A program made the translations under genes and the position numbers. Below the pieces are notes generated by a model. It worked only from the letters and a program-made list of their open reading frames with translations. It was not told where the DNA came from and ran no database searches. A stretch of 64,000 nt of DNA. It comes from Nakamurella leprariae (GTDB taxonomy: Bacteria; Actinomycetota; Actinomycetes; Mycobacteriales; Nakamurellaceae). The stretch lies in NCBI RefSeq assembly GCF_016918035.1, contig NZ_JAERWK010000010.1:1-64000 (forward strand), read 5' to 3'. Positions 28,284-37,403 of the stretch are shown here, one piece after another (position 1 is the stretch's first letter; each line of letters opens with the position of its first letter).

Positions 28284-28973
28284 TCAGCCGAGCAGCAGCG
28301 GGAACAGGCTGTGCCGCCGGCGCAGCACGGTCCCGTACCGCCCGTCCAGCCGCAGCCAGGCGTCGGTGGCGCTGACCCGGACCTCCTCCCCCGGAGTGGC
28401 CGGGGCGAACCCCATGCCCGACAGCGCGAACAGCACCCGCATGGTCAGCGGCACCACCATGCCGGACCCGGTGACGGTCAGGGCCTCGTGGTCGAGCAGC
28501 GCGGTGGGCGCGCCGCCCATCGGACCGGGTCGCTCCCGGGCGCCGCTCACGCCTTCCTCGGCGAGCCCGGCGAGCACCGTGGCCGGGACCAGGTCGACCG
28601 GGACCCAGCCGGAGACCGGCGGCAGTTGCGTGCGCCAGGTGGCGTCGGCCCGCGGTCCGGGGTCGACGGTGGCCGCCGTGGTGACCGCGAGCGCCGCCAG
28701 CAGGTTGCCGGCCAGCACGGTGCAGTCACCGGGTCGGACGGTGCCGTGGACCGACCGTGCGACCAGGACGTCGAACGGCGTGCCCGCCCACATCCGGACC
28801 ACGTCGGCGGCCGGCCCGGTGCTGGGCTCGGTGGCGGTGACCCGGTCCGCCCGGATGCGCACCGGGGTGCGGCGGTCCCAGCGCGCCACCCGGCCGGCGA
28901 AGGAGGCGGCGTCGGCCCGGTCCTCGGCCGTCGCCGGCGTCAGCGCGACTCCGGTGGTCTCCGGCCCGGTCAC
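28284..28973 (-). CDS. conserved hypothetical protein (Rv2474c-like)
   Basis: A 229-residue soluble protein rich in Val, Ala and Thr. Its features include FAGRVARWDRRTPVRIRAD, a central TPFDVLVARSVHG segment and a C-terminal DAWLRLDGRYGTVLRRR. It occupies the position of Rv2474c in the mycobacterial order. The GTG start at 28973 overlaps the thioesterase stop (GTGA), so it is the last gene of the gdh–thioesterase unit. No function is known to me. Confidence 0.75.
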   Translation of the reverse strand: MTGPETTGVALTPATAEDRADAASFAGRVARWDRRTPVRIRADRVTATEPSTGPAADVVRMWAGTPFDVLVARSVHGTVRPGDCTVLAGNLLAALAVTTAATVDPGPRADATWRTQLPPVSGWVPVDLVPATVLAGLAEEGVSGARERPGPMGGAPTALLDHEALTVTGSGMVVPLTMRVLFALSGMGFAPATPGEEVRVSATDAWLRLDGRYGTVLRRRHSLFPLLLG

Positions 28974-29485
28974 GAGCGGTACGTCTCGAGCCAGGCCCGC
29001 TCGTGCGGCTCGAACCGGCGGGCGCGGAACGTCTGCGGGTCGACCGGAACCATCGTGCTGGTGGCGGTGACCACCAACCGGTCGCGTTCCTGGGCGGCGG
29101 GCACGGTCACCTGGTAGTCGATCTCGAAGGACGACGCCCGAAGGTCCTGCACGCCCATCGACACGACCAGGCGGTCCCGGTAGTCGATCGGGCGGCGGTA
29201 CCGGATGCCCAGCGCGGCGACGACGATGCCGCTGGCCAGCCGCTGCAGACCGAGGGATTCGGCGTCCAGGAACAGCCAGGACACCCGGGCCTCCTCGAGC
29301 AGCGTGAGCGTGCGCGCGTTGTTCACGTGGCCGTAGGCGTCCATGTCCGACCAGCGGATCGGGACCTCGACCTCGTACCGCCGCCCCACCCGTCCTCCTC
29401 GCCCCGGATCCGCCGGGATCCGGTCGTCCACCGCGACCGCTCGGTCCCGGACGGGTCGTCCGACCTCGTTGCTCGCCCCGGTCAT
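28970..29485 (-). CDS. hotdog-fold acyl-CoA thioesterase
   Basis: A 171-residue protein of the 4-hydroxybenzoyl-CoA thioesterase/YbgC type: the core reads VPIRWSDMDAYGHVNNARTLTLLEEAR, with the catalytic Asp in the D-x-D/N-x-x-G-H-V-N motif, then GIVVAALGIRYRRPIDYRD. It probably hydrolyses a short or aromatic acyl-CoA. An N-terminal 35-residue Arg/Asp-rich extension precedes the fold. ATG 29485 overlaps the gdh stop (ATGA), so translation is probably coupled. Rv2475c occupies this place in M. tuberculosis. Confidence 0.88.
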   Translation of the reverse strand: MTGASNEVGRPVRDRAVAVDDRIPADPGRGGRVGRRYEVEVPIRWSDMDAYGHVNNARTLTLLEEARVSWLFLDAESLGLQRLASGIVVAALGIRYRRPIDYRDRLVVSMGVQDLRASSFEIDYQVTVPAAQERDRLVVTATSTMVPVDPQTFRARRFEPHERAWLETYRS

Positions 29486-32400
29486 CGCGTCATGGCCCGG
29501 ATCTCGCGCGCGGCGACCGACAGCGCCGCCAGGCTGCCGCCGTCCGGGTCGTCGGCCAGCCGGGCCAGCGCGGTCCGGGACCGATCCATCCGCGAGGCGT
29601 TGCTCTGTTCCCACGCCGCGATGGCCTCGGGTGCTGGTGTGCCCGGATCCGTGCCGGCGAGGACGTCCGCCACGATCAGTCGCAGCGACCGGTACAGGTC
29701 GTCCCGCAGTGCCTGCCGGGCCAGCGCCCCCCACCGGTCGTCCCGCGGCAGCGCCGTCACCTGACCCAGCAACCGATCGAACGGCAGGTGGGCCGAGAGC
29801 GCGTAGAACAGCTCGGCGCACTCCGCGTCCGGCCGGCCGAGCTGCTCGGCCAGATCCACCGCGTCCAGCAACGGGTATGCGGCCAGCGCTCCGGCCACCG
29901 CGACGGCCAGGGTCTCGTCCAGACCGAGGTCCTGCAGCCGGGCCGCCTCCCCGGCCACCGCCTCCTGCTCGGCCCCGGTGAGCCAACCCGGGATCTGGGG
30001 GCGCAGCACACTGATCCGGTCCCGGAAACGCGACACCTCGGCCCGGACGTCCAGCGGCTGCGGGCGCCGGGTCAGCAGCCAGCGGGCGGCCCGGTCGAGC
30101 AGCCTGCGCACCACCAGCGCCGCGGCGTACTGCGCCGACGTCGGCACCTGGCTGTCGCGGCGCGCGACCTCGTGCCACACCGCCGGCAGCTCGAAGATGT
30201 CGACCGCGGAGGTGAAGGCGCGGACGGCGTCGGTCGGTGCGGCGGCCAGCTCCTCGCCGACGCGGTAGACGAAGGTCAGGCCGGCCGCGTTGACCAGCTG
30301 GTTGACCGTCATCGTGGTGACGATCTCGCGGGCGAGCGGGTGCCGCTGGTCCGCCGACTCCCCCGCCTCCCCGCCCATGCGGGGCGGGAAGTACGTCCCC
30401 AGCCGTTCCGCGAACGCCGGATCCTGCGGGATGTCGCTGTCCAGCACGGCCCGGGACAGCGACGACTTCACGTACGCCAGCAGCACGCTGAGCTCCGGCG
30501 AGGTCAGGCCGCGGCCGTTGGCGGCCCGGGTGCCCAGCTGCGCCGGGGTCGGCAGGAACTCCAGATCGCGATCCAGCCCGCCGTGCTCGGCGAGGTGGTC
30601 GATCACCCGACCGTGCACGCTCACCATCGCGGCGGCGTGCGACCGGGACACCCCGAGCACCCGGTTCTGCTCCCGGTTGTCGGCCAGCACCAGATCGGCC
30701 ACCTCGTCGGTCATCGAGACCAGCAGCTCCCGGCGACCCGGCTCGTCCAGGGTGCCGTTCCGCAACCGCTCCGCCAAGGCGATCTTGATGTTGACCTCGT
30801 GGTCCGAGGTGTCGACGCCGGCTGAGTTGTCGATGGCGTCGGTGTTGATCGACCCGCCGCCGGCAGGGCCGTCGCCGCGGCCGCCGCGCAGCGCGTACTC
30901 GATGCGGCCGAGCTGGGTCACGCCCAGGTTCCCGCCCTCCCCGATGACCGCGGCCCGGACCTGCGCGCCGTTGACCCGGACGGCGTCGTTGGCCTTGTCA
31001 CCGACGTCGGCCGCGGACTCCTCGGTGGCCTTGACGTAGGTGCCGATGCCGCCGTTCCACAGCAGGTCGACGGGTGCGGTGAGGATCGCGCGGATGAGTT
31101 CGGTCGGGGGCAGCGCGGTGACGTCGTCGGCCAAGCCGAGCGCCGACCGCACCTGCTCGCTCACCGGGATCGACTTCGCGGTGCGCGGCCAGACTCCACC
31201 GCCGGTCGAGATGAGCGAGGTGTCGTAGTCGGCCCACGACGACCGTGGCAGTTCGAAGAGCCGCAGCCGCTCGGTGAACGACCGCTCGGGCTCCGGCTCG
31301 GGATCGACGAACACGTGCCGGTGGTCGAACGCCGCGACCAGCCGGATGTGGGCGGACAGCAGCATGCCGTTGCCGAAGACGTCACCGGACATGTCGCCCA
31401 CGCCGACCACGGTGAACTCCTGGCGCTGGGTGTCCAGGCCGCGCTCCCGGAAGTGCTGCTTGACCGACTCCCAGGCCCCGCGGGCGGTGATGCCCATCGC
31501 CTTGTGGTCGTAGCCGACGCTGCCGCCGGAGGCGAAGGCATCGCCCAGCCAGAACCCGTACTCGGCGGCCACCGCGTTGGCCGTGTCGGAGAACGACGCC
31601 GTGCCCTTGTCCGCCGCCACCACCAGGTACGGGTCGTCCCCGTCGTGCCGGACGACGTCCTGCGGTGGGACGACCGTGCCGTCCACCCGGTTGTCGGTGA
31701 GGTCCAGCAGTCCGGCGATGAACCGGCGGTAGCACTGCACCGCCTGGGCCTGCGCCGCGTCCCGATCGGCCACCGGATCGCCGGTCGCCTCGACCGGCCG
31801 ACGGACCACGAACCCGCCCTTGGCACCGACCGGCACGATGACCGCGTTCTTCACCTCCTGGGCCTTGACCAGGCCGAGCACCTCGGTGCGGAAGTCCTCG
31901 GGGCGGTCCGACCAGCGCAGACCACCGCGGGCCACCGCCCCGAACCGCAGGTGCACACCCTCGACCTCGGGCGAGTACACCCAGATCTCATGACGGGGAA
32001 CGGGTCTCGGCGCCGAAGGGATGCGCCGCGGATCCAGCTTGAACGACAGCACGGGCCGCGGTGCGCCGTCGGCGTCGTGCCGGTAGGCGTTGGTCCGGTC
32101 GGTCGCGGTGATGACGGAGAGCAGCGAGCGCAGGATGCGGTCGGCGTCCAGGCTGGTCACCGCGTCCAGGTCGGCGGTGATCGACTCGACCAGGCGGTCC
32201 GAGGCCTCGACCCGGGCGGCGCCGGCCCCGCCCCCGTCGGAGCTCCGGTCGTCCGCATCGGGGAACCGCTCCGGATCGAAGCGGACCGCGAACAGCTCGG
32301 CCAGGTCGGCCGCCACCGCGGGCTGAGCGGTCAGGACCTGCTCGATGTAGCCCTGGGTGTACGGGGTGCCCAGCTGCCGCAGGTAGCGGGCGCAGGCGCG

Positions 32401-34779
32401 CAGCACGACGACCTGGCGCCAGCGCAGCCCGGCGCGCAGCACCAGCCCGTTGAAGCCGTCGACCTCACAACGGCCGCGCCAGGCGGCGACGAACGCCTCG
32501 GTGAAGTGCTGGCGCAGTTCTGGCGACGCGGCCGCGCGGGCCGCGGGACCGGCGGCGAACTGCAGTCCGAAGTCGAGGATCTGCCCGGCGGTGCCGTCCG
32601 AGCGCCGGACGTCGTACGGCCGTTCGTCCAGCACCACCGCGCCCAGGGAGTGCAGCACCGGCAGCGCCCGGGAGAGGGTCACCGGCGCCCCGACCACGTA
32701 GAGGGTGAGGCGGTGCACGACCGCCCGGTCGTCGGCCGTGGGGTCCTCGGTCGCGGCGTCGGACATGCGCACGGCCAGGTCGTCCGGTCCGCTCAGCCCG
32801 TCGAGCACCTGCAGGTCGGCCACGGCGTCCGCGACCGAGTGGTCCTCCTTGTACGCCTCGTCGAAGGCGTCGCCGTACCGGCTGAGCACCGCGGCCGTGT
32901 CCAGGTCGGCGGGTGAACCGGCCAGCACCGCCTCGTCCGCCGGGTGTTCCGGGTCGAGCAGCTGCCCGGCGAGCATGCCGCCCGGCCCGACGAGTTCGCC
33001 GACCAGGCGGTCCTCCCAGGTGAGGATGGCCTCGCGCAGCTGCTCGGACAACGGACCCGGATCGGGGGCGGCGGGCCGGTCGGGATCGGTGTCGACGGTG
33101 AAGTACAGGGAGGCCAGCAGCGAGTCGCCGACACGCGCCGTGTAGTGGATGGACCGCCCGGCGAACTCGCGCAGCAGCACGTCCTGCAACCGCAGCCGCG
33201 AGACGGTCGTGTAGCGGTCACGCGGCAGGAACACCAGGACGGTGACGAACCGCCGCATCGGGTCGGCCTGCACGAACGCCCGCAGCCGCCGCCGGCTGGT
33301 CAGCTCCAGCACACCCCGCACCACGCGGGCGATCTCGTCCGCCCGAGCCCAGAACAGGTCGAGCCGCGGGTAGCCGGCCATCAGGTCCAGCGCCTGCTGC
33401 CCGGTGTACGAGTTGGCCGTGGCGCCCAGCGAGGACATCACCTGCTGCACGATGCCGCGCAGCACGGGGACGGTGGCCGGTTCGGCGGCGGCCCCGCGGG
33501 AGGTCAGCACCCCGACGAACCGGTGGTCGGCCAGCACGGACCCGTCCGCAGCCAGGATCCGGACGCAGACCGCCAGTGGCGGGATGGAGCGGGACAGCGA
33601 CAGGCCGTGGTTGGCCCGGGTCAGCAGCAGGTGCCCCGGCGCGGTGCCGGGCGGGTCGGACAGCCCGTCGGTCAGGTCGACAGTCACCTCGTCGTCGCCG
33701 GGACCGACCGGGGTTCCGGGCGTCGCGGCGCGGTCGGATGGGTCCGCGTCGTCGGCGGCGTACTGGACGGGCGGGTCGGTGGCACGGCGCAGCACGCCGA
33801 GTCCGCTGTCGGCGACCGCGACCATCCGGACCGTCCGCGGTTCGCCGGGCCGGGGCACCCGGTCGTCGGGGCCCGGCCGTTCCACCACCGGGCCGGCCGG
33901 TTCGTACCGCTCGTACCCCAGGAACGTCAGGTGGCCCGAGACCAGCCAGTAGAGCAGGTCAGCCGCCTCGGTGACCTCCTGTGGGGTGCGCGGGCTGGGT
34001 ACCGCTCGCAGCTCGGCGGCGACCGCGGCCGCCGCTCCGGCCAGCGCATCAGCGTCCTGGACGGCCGCGCGCACCTGCTCCAGCGCGGTGGTGAGCGCGG
34101 CCTGGACGTCCTCGGCGCGGCTGGCATCGGTGATCCGGTCCACCAGCAGGTGCATCCACGACTCGCGGACGACCCGCACGCCGGCGCCGTCGCCGATCCC
34201 GTCCGCGGCGCCGGGGCGATGACCGCCGTGCGCGCCGGGCCCGGCTTCCGCGGACACCGCCTGCAGCACGCCGTCCACGTCCCGGTGGGCCAGCAGGACC
34301 GGGTGCAGCAGGCGGTGCACCGTCAACCCGAGCGCGGACAGCGCCGCCACGGTCGTCTCGACCAGGTAGGGCATGTCGTCGTTCACGACGGTGACGACCG
34401 TGGCGGCCCGCTGCCAGTCCGCGCTCCGGTCACCGAGATCCGACGACCGGTCGTGGCGGGGCGGATTGACCACTCGGATGGCGATCTCGCCCGGGCGGCG
34501 AACGGACGCGGTCCGCCGGTGCTGATCGACGATGGTTAGCAGGTCGTCGACCTCGGTGGGCCGGTCCTCCTCCGGCATGCGCCGGAAGTACGCGTCGATC
34601 AGCGCGGCGAGCTCGGGCCGCCGCCGGGTCGCCTCGGCGGCGACCAGGTCCGGGCCGCCCGGACGGACCGGCTCGGCCTCCGGGCCGATCGGCAGCAGAT
34701 CGCCGGCCGTGTCCCCGGCGACCCGACCGGCGGCCCGTGCTCCGGTCGGATGGTCGTCGGCAGTTCCGGTGGCCTTCAT
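29482..34779 (-). CDS. gdh: NAD-dependent glutamate dehydrogenase, large (L_180) class
   Basis: A 1765-residue protein of the giant NAD-GDH class known from Streptomyces and M. tuberculosis (Rv2476c): oxidative deamination of glutamate to 2-oxoglutarate. Order: N-terminal ACT-like regulatory regions (to about residue 700), the catalytic dehydrogenase domain with GGLRWSDRPEDFRTEVLGLVK, PVGAKGGFVV (substrate lysine, about 985), ADKGTASFSDTAN and GDMSGDVFGNGML, then a helical C-terminal domain. GDMSGD…NGML contains the NAD-binding region. Start ATG 34779 has a GAGGAG site. A downstream ATGA overlap links it to the thioesterase. The enzyme is allosterically controlled in relatives (GarA/amino acids). 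Confidence 0.95.
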   Translation of the reverse strand: MKATGTADDHPTGARAAGRVAGDTAGDLLPIGPEAEPVRPGGPDLVAAEATRRRPELAALIDAYFRRMPEEDRPTEVDDLLTIVDQHRRTASVRRPGEIAIRVVNPPRHDRSSDLGDRSADWQRAATVVTVVNDDMPYLVETTVAALSALGLTVHRLLHPVLLAHRDVDGVLQAVSAEAGPGAHGGHRPGAADGIGDGAGVRVVRESWMHLLVDRITDASRAEDVQAALTTALEQVRAAVQDADALAGAAAAVAAELRAVPSPRTPQEVTEAADLLYWLVSGHLTFLGYERYEPAGPVVERPGPDDRVPRPGEPRTVRMVAVADSGLGVLRRATDPPVQYAADDADPSDRAATPGTPVGPGDDEVTVDLTDGLSDPPGTAPGHLLLTRANHGLSLSRSIPPLAVCVRILAADGSVLADHRFVGVLTSRGAAAEPATVPVLRGIVQQVMSSLGATANSYTGQQALDLMAGYPRLDLFWARADEIARVVRGVLELTSRRRLRAFVQADPMRRFVTVLVFLPRDRYTTVSRLRLQDVLLREFAGRSIHYTARVGDSLLASLYFTVDTDPDRPAAPDPGPLSEQLREAILTWEDRLVGELVGPGGMLAGQLLDPEHPADEAVLAGSPADLDTAAVLSRYGDAFDEAYKEDHSVADAVADLQVLDGLSGPDDLAVRMSDAATEDPTADDRAVVHRLTLYVVGAPVTLSRALPVLHSLGAVVLDERPYDVRRSDGTAGQILDFGLQFAAGPAARAAASPELRQHFTEAFVAAWRGRCEVDGFNGLVLRAGLRWRQVVVLRACARYLRQLGTPYTQGYIEQVLTAQPAVAADLAELFAVRFDPERFPDADDRSSDGGGAGAARVEASDRLVESITADLDAVTSLDADRILRSLLSVITATDRTNAYRHDADGAPRPVLSFKLDPRRIPSAPRPVPRHEIWVYSPEVEGVHLRFGAVARGGLRWSDRPEDFRTEVLGLVKAQEVKNAVIVPVGAKGGFVVRRPVEATGDPVADRDAAQAQAVQCYRRFIAGLLDLTDNRVDGTVVPPQDVVRHDGDDPYLVVAADKGTASFSDTANAVAAEYGFWLGDAFASGGSVGYDHKAMGITARGAWESVKQHFRERGLDTQRQEFTVVGVGDMSGDVFGNGMLLSAHIRLVAAFDHRHVFVDPEPEPERSFTERLRLFELPRSSWADYDTSLISTGGGVWPRTAKSIPVSEQVRSALGLADDVTALPPTELIRAILTAPVDLLWNGGIGTYVKATEESAADVGDKANDAVRVNGAQVRAAVIGEGGNLGVTQLGRIEYALRGGRGDGPAGGGSINTDAIDNSAGVDTSDHEVNIKIALAERLRNGTLDEPGRRELLVSMTDEVADLVLADNREQNRVLGVSRSHAAAMVSVHGRVIDHLAEHGGLDRDLEFLPTPAQLGTRAANGRGLTSPELSVLLAYVKSSLSRAVLDSDIPQDPAFAERLGTYFPPRMGGEAGESADQRHPLAREIVTTMTVNQLVNAAGLTFVYRVGEELAAAPTDAVRAFTSAVDIFELPAVWHEVARRDSQVPTSAQYAAALVVRRLLDRAARWLLTRRPQPLDVRAEVSRFRDRISVLRPQIPGWLTGAEQEAVAGEAARLQDLGLDETLAVAVAGALAAYPLLDAVDLAEQLGRPDAECAELFYALSAHLPFDRLLGQVTALPRDDRWGALARQALRDDLYRSLRLIVADVLAGTDPGTPAPEAIAAWEQSNASRMDRSRTALARLADDPDGGSLAALSVAAREIRAMTR

Positions 34780-34893
34780 CTGCTCCTCGTCCGCTGGCGG
34801 CAGGTTCCCGGTGATCGCGGGCCGGGGCGCCGCCCGCGCGCCGGTGCGGTGGGCCGCAGCCGGCGCGCGGGGAGGCGGTGTCCCGCGGTTGGG

Positions 34894-36570
34894 TCAGTCG
34901 CGGGTCAGCTTGCGATGGGTCACCCGGTGGGGACGAGCGGCGTCCGCACCGAGCCGGTCGATCTTGTTGCGCTCGTAGTCGGAGAAGTTGCCCTCGAAGA
35001 AGAACCACTTGGCCGAGTCCTCGTCGGTGCCCTCCCAGGCCAGGATGTGGGTGCACACCCGGTCGAGGAACCACCGGTCGTGGGAGATGACCACGGCGCA
35101 GCCCGGGAACTGCTCCAGGGCGTTCTCCAGCGAGGAGAGCGTCTCGACATCCAGGTCGTTGGTCGGCTCGTCGAGCAGGATCAGGTTGCCACCGACCTTG
35201 AGGGTCAGCGCCAGGTTCAGCCGGTTCCGCTCGCCGCCGGAGAGCACCCCGGACGGCTTCTGCTGATCCGGACCCTTGAACCCGAAGGCGGAGACGTAGG
35301 CGCGGGACGGCATCTCGGTGCTGCCCACCTTGATGTGGTCGAGCCCGTCCGAGACCACCTCCCACACCGTCTTCTTCGGGTCCAGGCCGCCGCGGCTCTG
35401 GTCGACGTAGGACAGCGACACCGTCTCGCCGACCTTGACCGTGCCCTGATCGGGCTCCTCGAGCCCGACGATCGTCTTGAACAGCGTCGTCTTGCCGACG
35501 CCGTTCGGGCCGATCACCCCGACGATGCCGTTGCGCGGCAGCGTGAACGAGAGCCCGTCGATGAGGATCCGGTCCCCGAACCCCTTCTCGAGCCCGTTGA
35601 CCTCGACCACGATGTTGCCCAGGCGCGGGCCGGCCGGGATCTGGATCTCCTCGAAGTCGAGCTTGCGGGTGCGCTCGGCCTCGGCCGCCATCTCCTCGTA
35701 GCGCTCGAGCCGGGCCTTGGACTTGGCCTGCCGGGCTTTGGCCCCCGACCGCACCCAGGCCAGCTCCTCCTTGAGTCGCTTGGCCAGCTTCGCGTCCTTG
35801 CGCCCCTCGACGTTCAGCCGCTCGGCCTTCTTCTCCAGGTAGGTGGAGTAGTTGCCCTCGTACGGGATGAGCCGGCCGCGGTCGACCTCGGCGATCCACT
35901 GGGCCACGTTGTCCAGGAAGTACCGGTCGTGGGTCACGGCCAGCACGGCCCCGGCGTAGTTGGCCAGGAACTGCTCCAGCCAGAGCACCGACTCGGCGTC
36001 CAGGTGGTTGGTGGGCTCGTCGAGGAGCAGCAGGTCGGGCGCGGTGAGCAGCAGCTTGCACAGCGCCACCCGCCGGCGCTCACCGCCGGAGAGGACCGAC
36101 ACATCGGCGTCGCCCGGGGGGCAGCGCAGCGCATCCATCGCCTGCTCGAGCTGGGAGTCAAGGTCCCAGGCGTTGGCGTTCTCGATCTCCTCACCGAGAG
36201 AACCCATCTCCTCCATGAGCTCGTCGGAGTAGTCGGTGCCCAGCAGCTCGGCGATCTCGTTGTACCGGTTGACCTTGGAGTACACGTCGCCGAACGCCTC
36301 CTGGATGTTCTCCAGGACGGTCTTGCTCTCGTCCAGCTCCGGCTCCTGCATGAGGATGCCGACCGAGTACCCGGGGGTCAGGAAGGCCTCACCGTTGCTG
36401 GGTGTGTCCAGCCCGGCCATGATCTTGAGGATGGTCGACTTGCCGGCGCCGTTCGGGCCGACCACGCCGATCTTCGCGCCCGGGTAGAACGACATGGTGA
36501 CGTCGTCGAGGATGACCTTGTCGCCGTGCGCCTTCCGCGCCTTCTTCATGGTGTAGATGAACTCGGCCAC
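34894..36570 (-). CDS. ettA: ABC-F translational throttle ATPase
   Basis: EttA binds the ribosomal E site and gates the first steps of elongation according to ADP/ATP. Two ABC domains are visible: Walker A GPNGAGKST (about residue 39) with LSGGERRRV and LLLLDEPTNHLD, and GPNGVGKTT (about 353) with LSGGERNRL and LILLDEPTNDLD, joined by a basic linker of about 80 residues with the arm sequence. Length 558 and the start MAEFIYTMKKARKAHGDKVI are typical. Rv2477c is the mycobacterial counterpart. No membrane segments, so not a transporter. Confidence 0.97.
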   Translation of the reverse strand: MAEFIYTMKKARKAHGDKVILDDVTMSFYPGAKIGVVGPNGAGKSTILKIMAGLDTPSNGEAFLTPGYSVGILMQEPELDESKTVLENIQEAFGDVYSKVNRYNEIAELLGTDYSDELMEEMGSLGEEIENANAWDLDSQLEQAMDALRCPPGDADVSVLSGGERRRVALCKLLLTAPDLLLLDEPTNHLDAESVLWLEQFLANYAGAVLAVTHDRYFLDNVAQWIAEVDRGRLIPYEGNYSTYLEKKAERLNVEGRKDAKLAKRLKEELAWVRSGAKARQAKSKARLERYEEMAAEAERTRKLDFEEIQIPAGPRLGNIVVEVNGLEKGFGDRILIDGLSFTLPRNGIVGVIGPNGVGKTTLFKTIVGLEEPDQGTVKVGETVSLSYVDQSRGGLDPKKTVWEVVSDGLDHIKVGSTEMPSRAYVSAFGFKGPDQQKPSGVLSGGERNRLNLALTLKVGGNLILLDEPTNDLDVETLSSLENALEQFPGCAVVISHDRWFLDRVCTHILAWEGTDEDSAKWFFFEGNFSDYERNKIDRLGADAARPHRVTHRKLTRD

Positions 36571-36751
36571 GCCGTCTCTTCCCGCCGTCTCTTCGCGTCT
36601 GACATCGATGGGCTGCTCGGCGGCCCGTCCCCGCCGCCGGCTGCTGGCCGTGGCTGGTCGGGACCGACCGGCGCAGCGACCGCCCCACAGTCTGCCTCAC
36701 CGCGTCCAGTCGGTACCGCCCGATGCTGCCGCCGCGTCCGGTGGACCGCCG

Positions 36752-37249
36752 TCAGGCCGGCTGGGGTCCGTCGTCGTCCTGCGGCGGGTCGCCCACCGGG
36801 ACACCCCGAAGGTCCGCATCGGGACCGCCGGACCCGGTTCCCGTCCCGGCGGCTCCGGAGTCCATGCTGTCCGTGGCCCGGAGCTGCTCGTCCGTCCGGC
36901 GCATCCGACCGCCGAGCCGGGCCACGTCGAGCCCCACCGCGTCCGCCTTGACCTCGGTGAACCAGGCCGGTTCGCCGTTCTTCTCGTACCGGCGACTGAC
37001 GATCCGGCCGAGCACCACCACCGGATCGCCCTTGCGCACCGTCGAGATCACGCCACCGGCGAGCGAGCGCCAGCAGGTCACCTGCACGGCGTACTCGTCC
37101 CCGTCGGTCCACGTCCCGGACCCGGGGTCGTAGCGCCGCTCGGTCGAGATCACCCGGAACTGGACCCGTTCGCTGGGCCCGGCGCCGTGCAGCGCGGGTT
37201 GGTTGGCGGCTCGGCCGACGATGGTGACGCTGGCGGCATCGGTGCGCAT
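36752..37249 (-). CDS. ssb: single-stranded DNA-binding protein (second SSB, SsbB/Rv2478c type)
   Basis: A 165-residue protein with an N-terminal OB fold: ASVTIVGRAANQPALHGAG, VQFRVISTERRYDPGSG, YAVQVTCWRSLAGGV and GDPVVVLGRIVSRRYEK. The C-terminal half is a disordered Asp/Gly/Pro tail ending DDDGPQPA rather than the DDDIPF tail of the main replication SSB, so it is the accessory paralogue known next to ettA in actinobacteria, associated with competence or recombination in relatives. ATG 37249 has GAGG about nine bases upstream. Confidence 0.88.
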   Translation of the reverse strand: MRTDAASVTIVGRAANQPALHGAGPSERVQFRVISTERRYDPGSGTWTDGDEYAVQVTCWRSLAGGVISTVRKGDPVVVLGRIVSRRYEKNGEPAWFTEVKADAVGLDVARLGGRMRRTDEQLRATDSMDSGAAGTGTGSGGPDADLRGVPVGDPPQDDDGPQPA

Positions 37250-37403
37250 GGCAGGACCTCGTTCCTCCACTGGGCCCGGTGCCGGCCGCACGACGGTGCG
37301 GACGGGACCGGATCGGACGAGGTCCACCGTCGCCGGGCGAGGGGTGCGGGCACCACGGCGCAGCCGTCGTGTGGACGGATCACAGCCATGGGGACAACCC
37401 AGG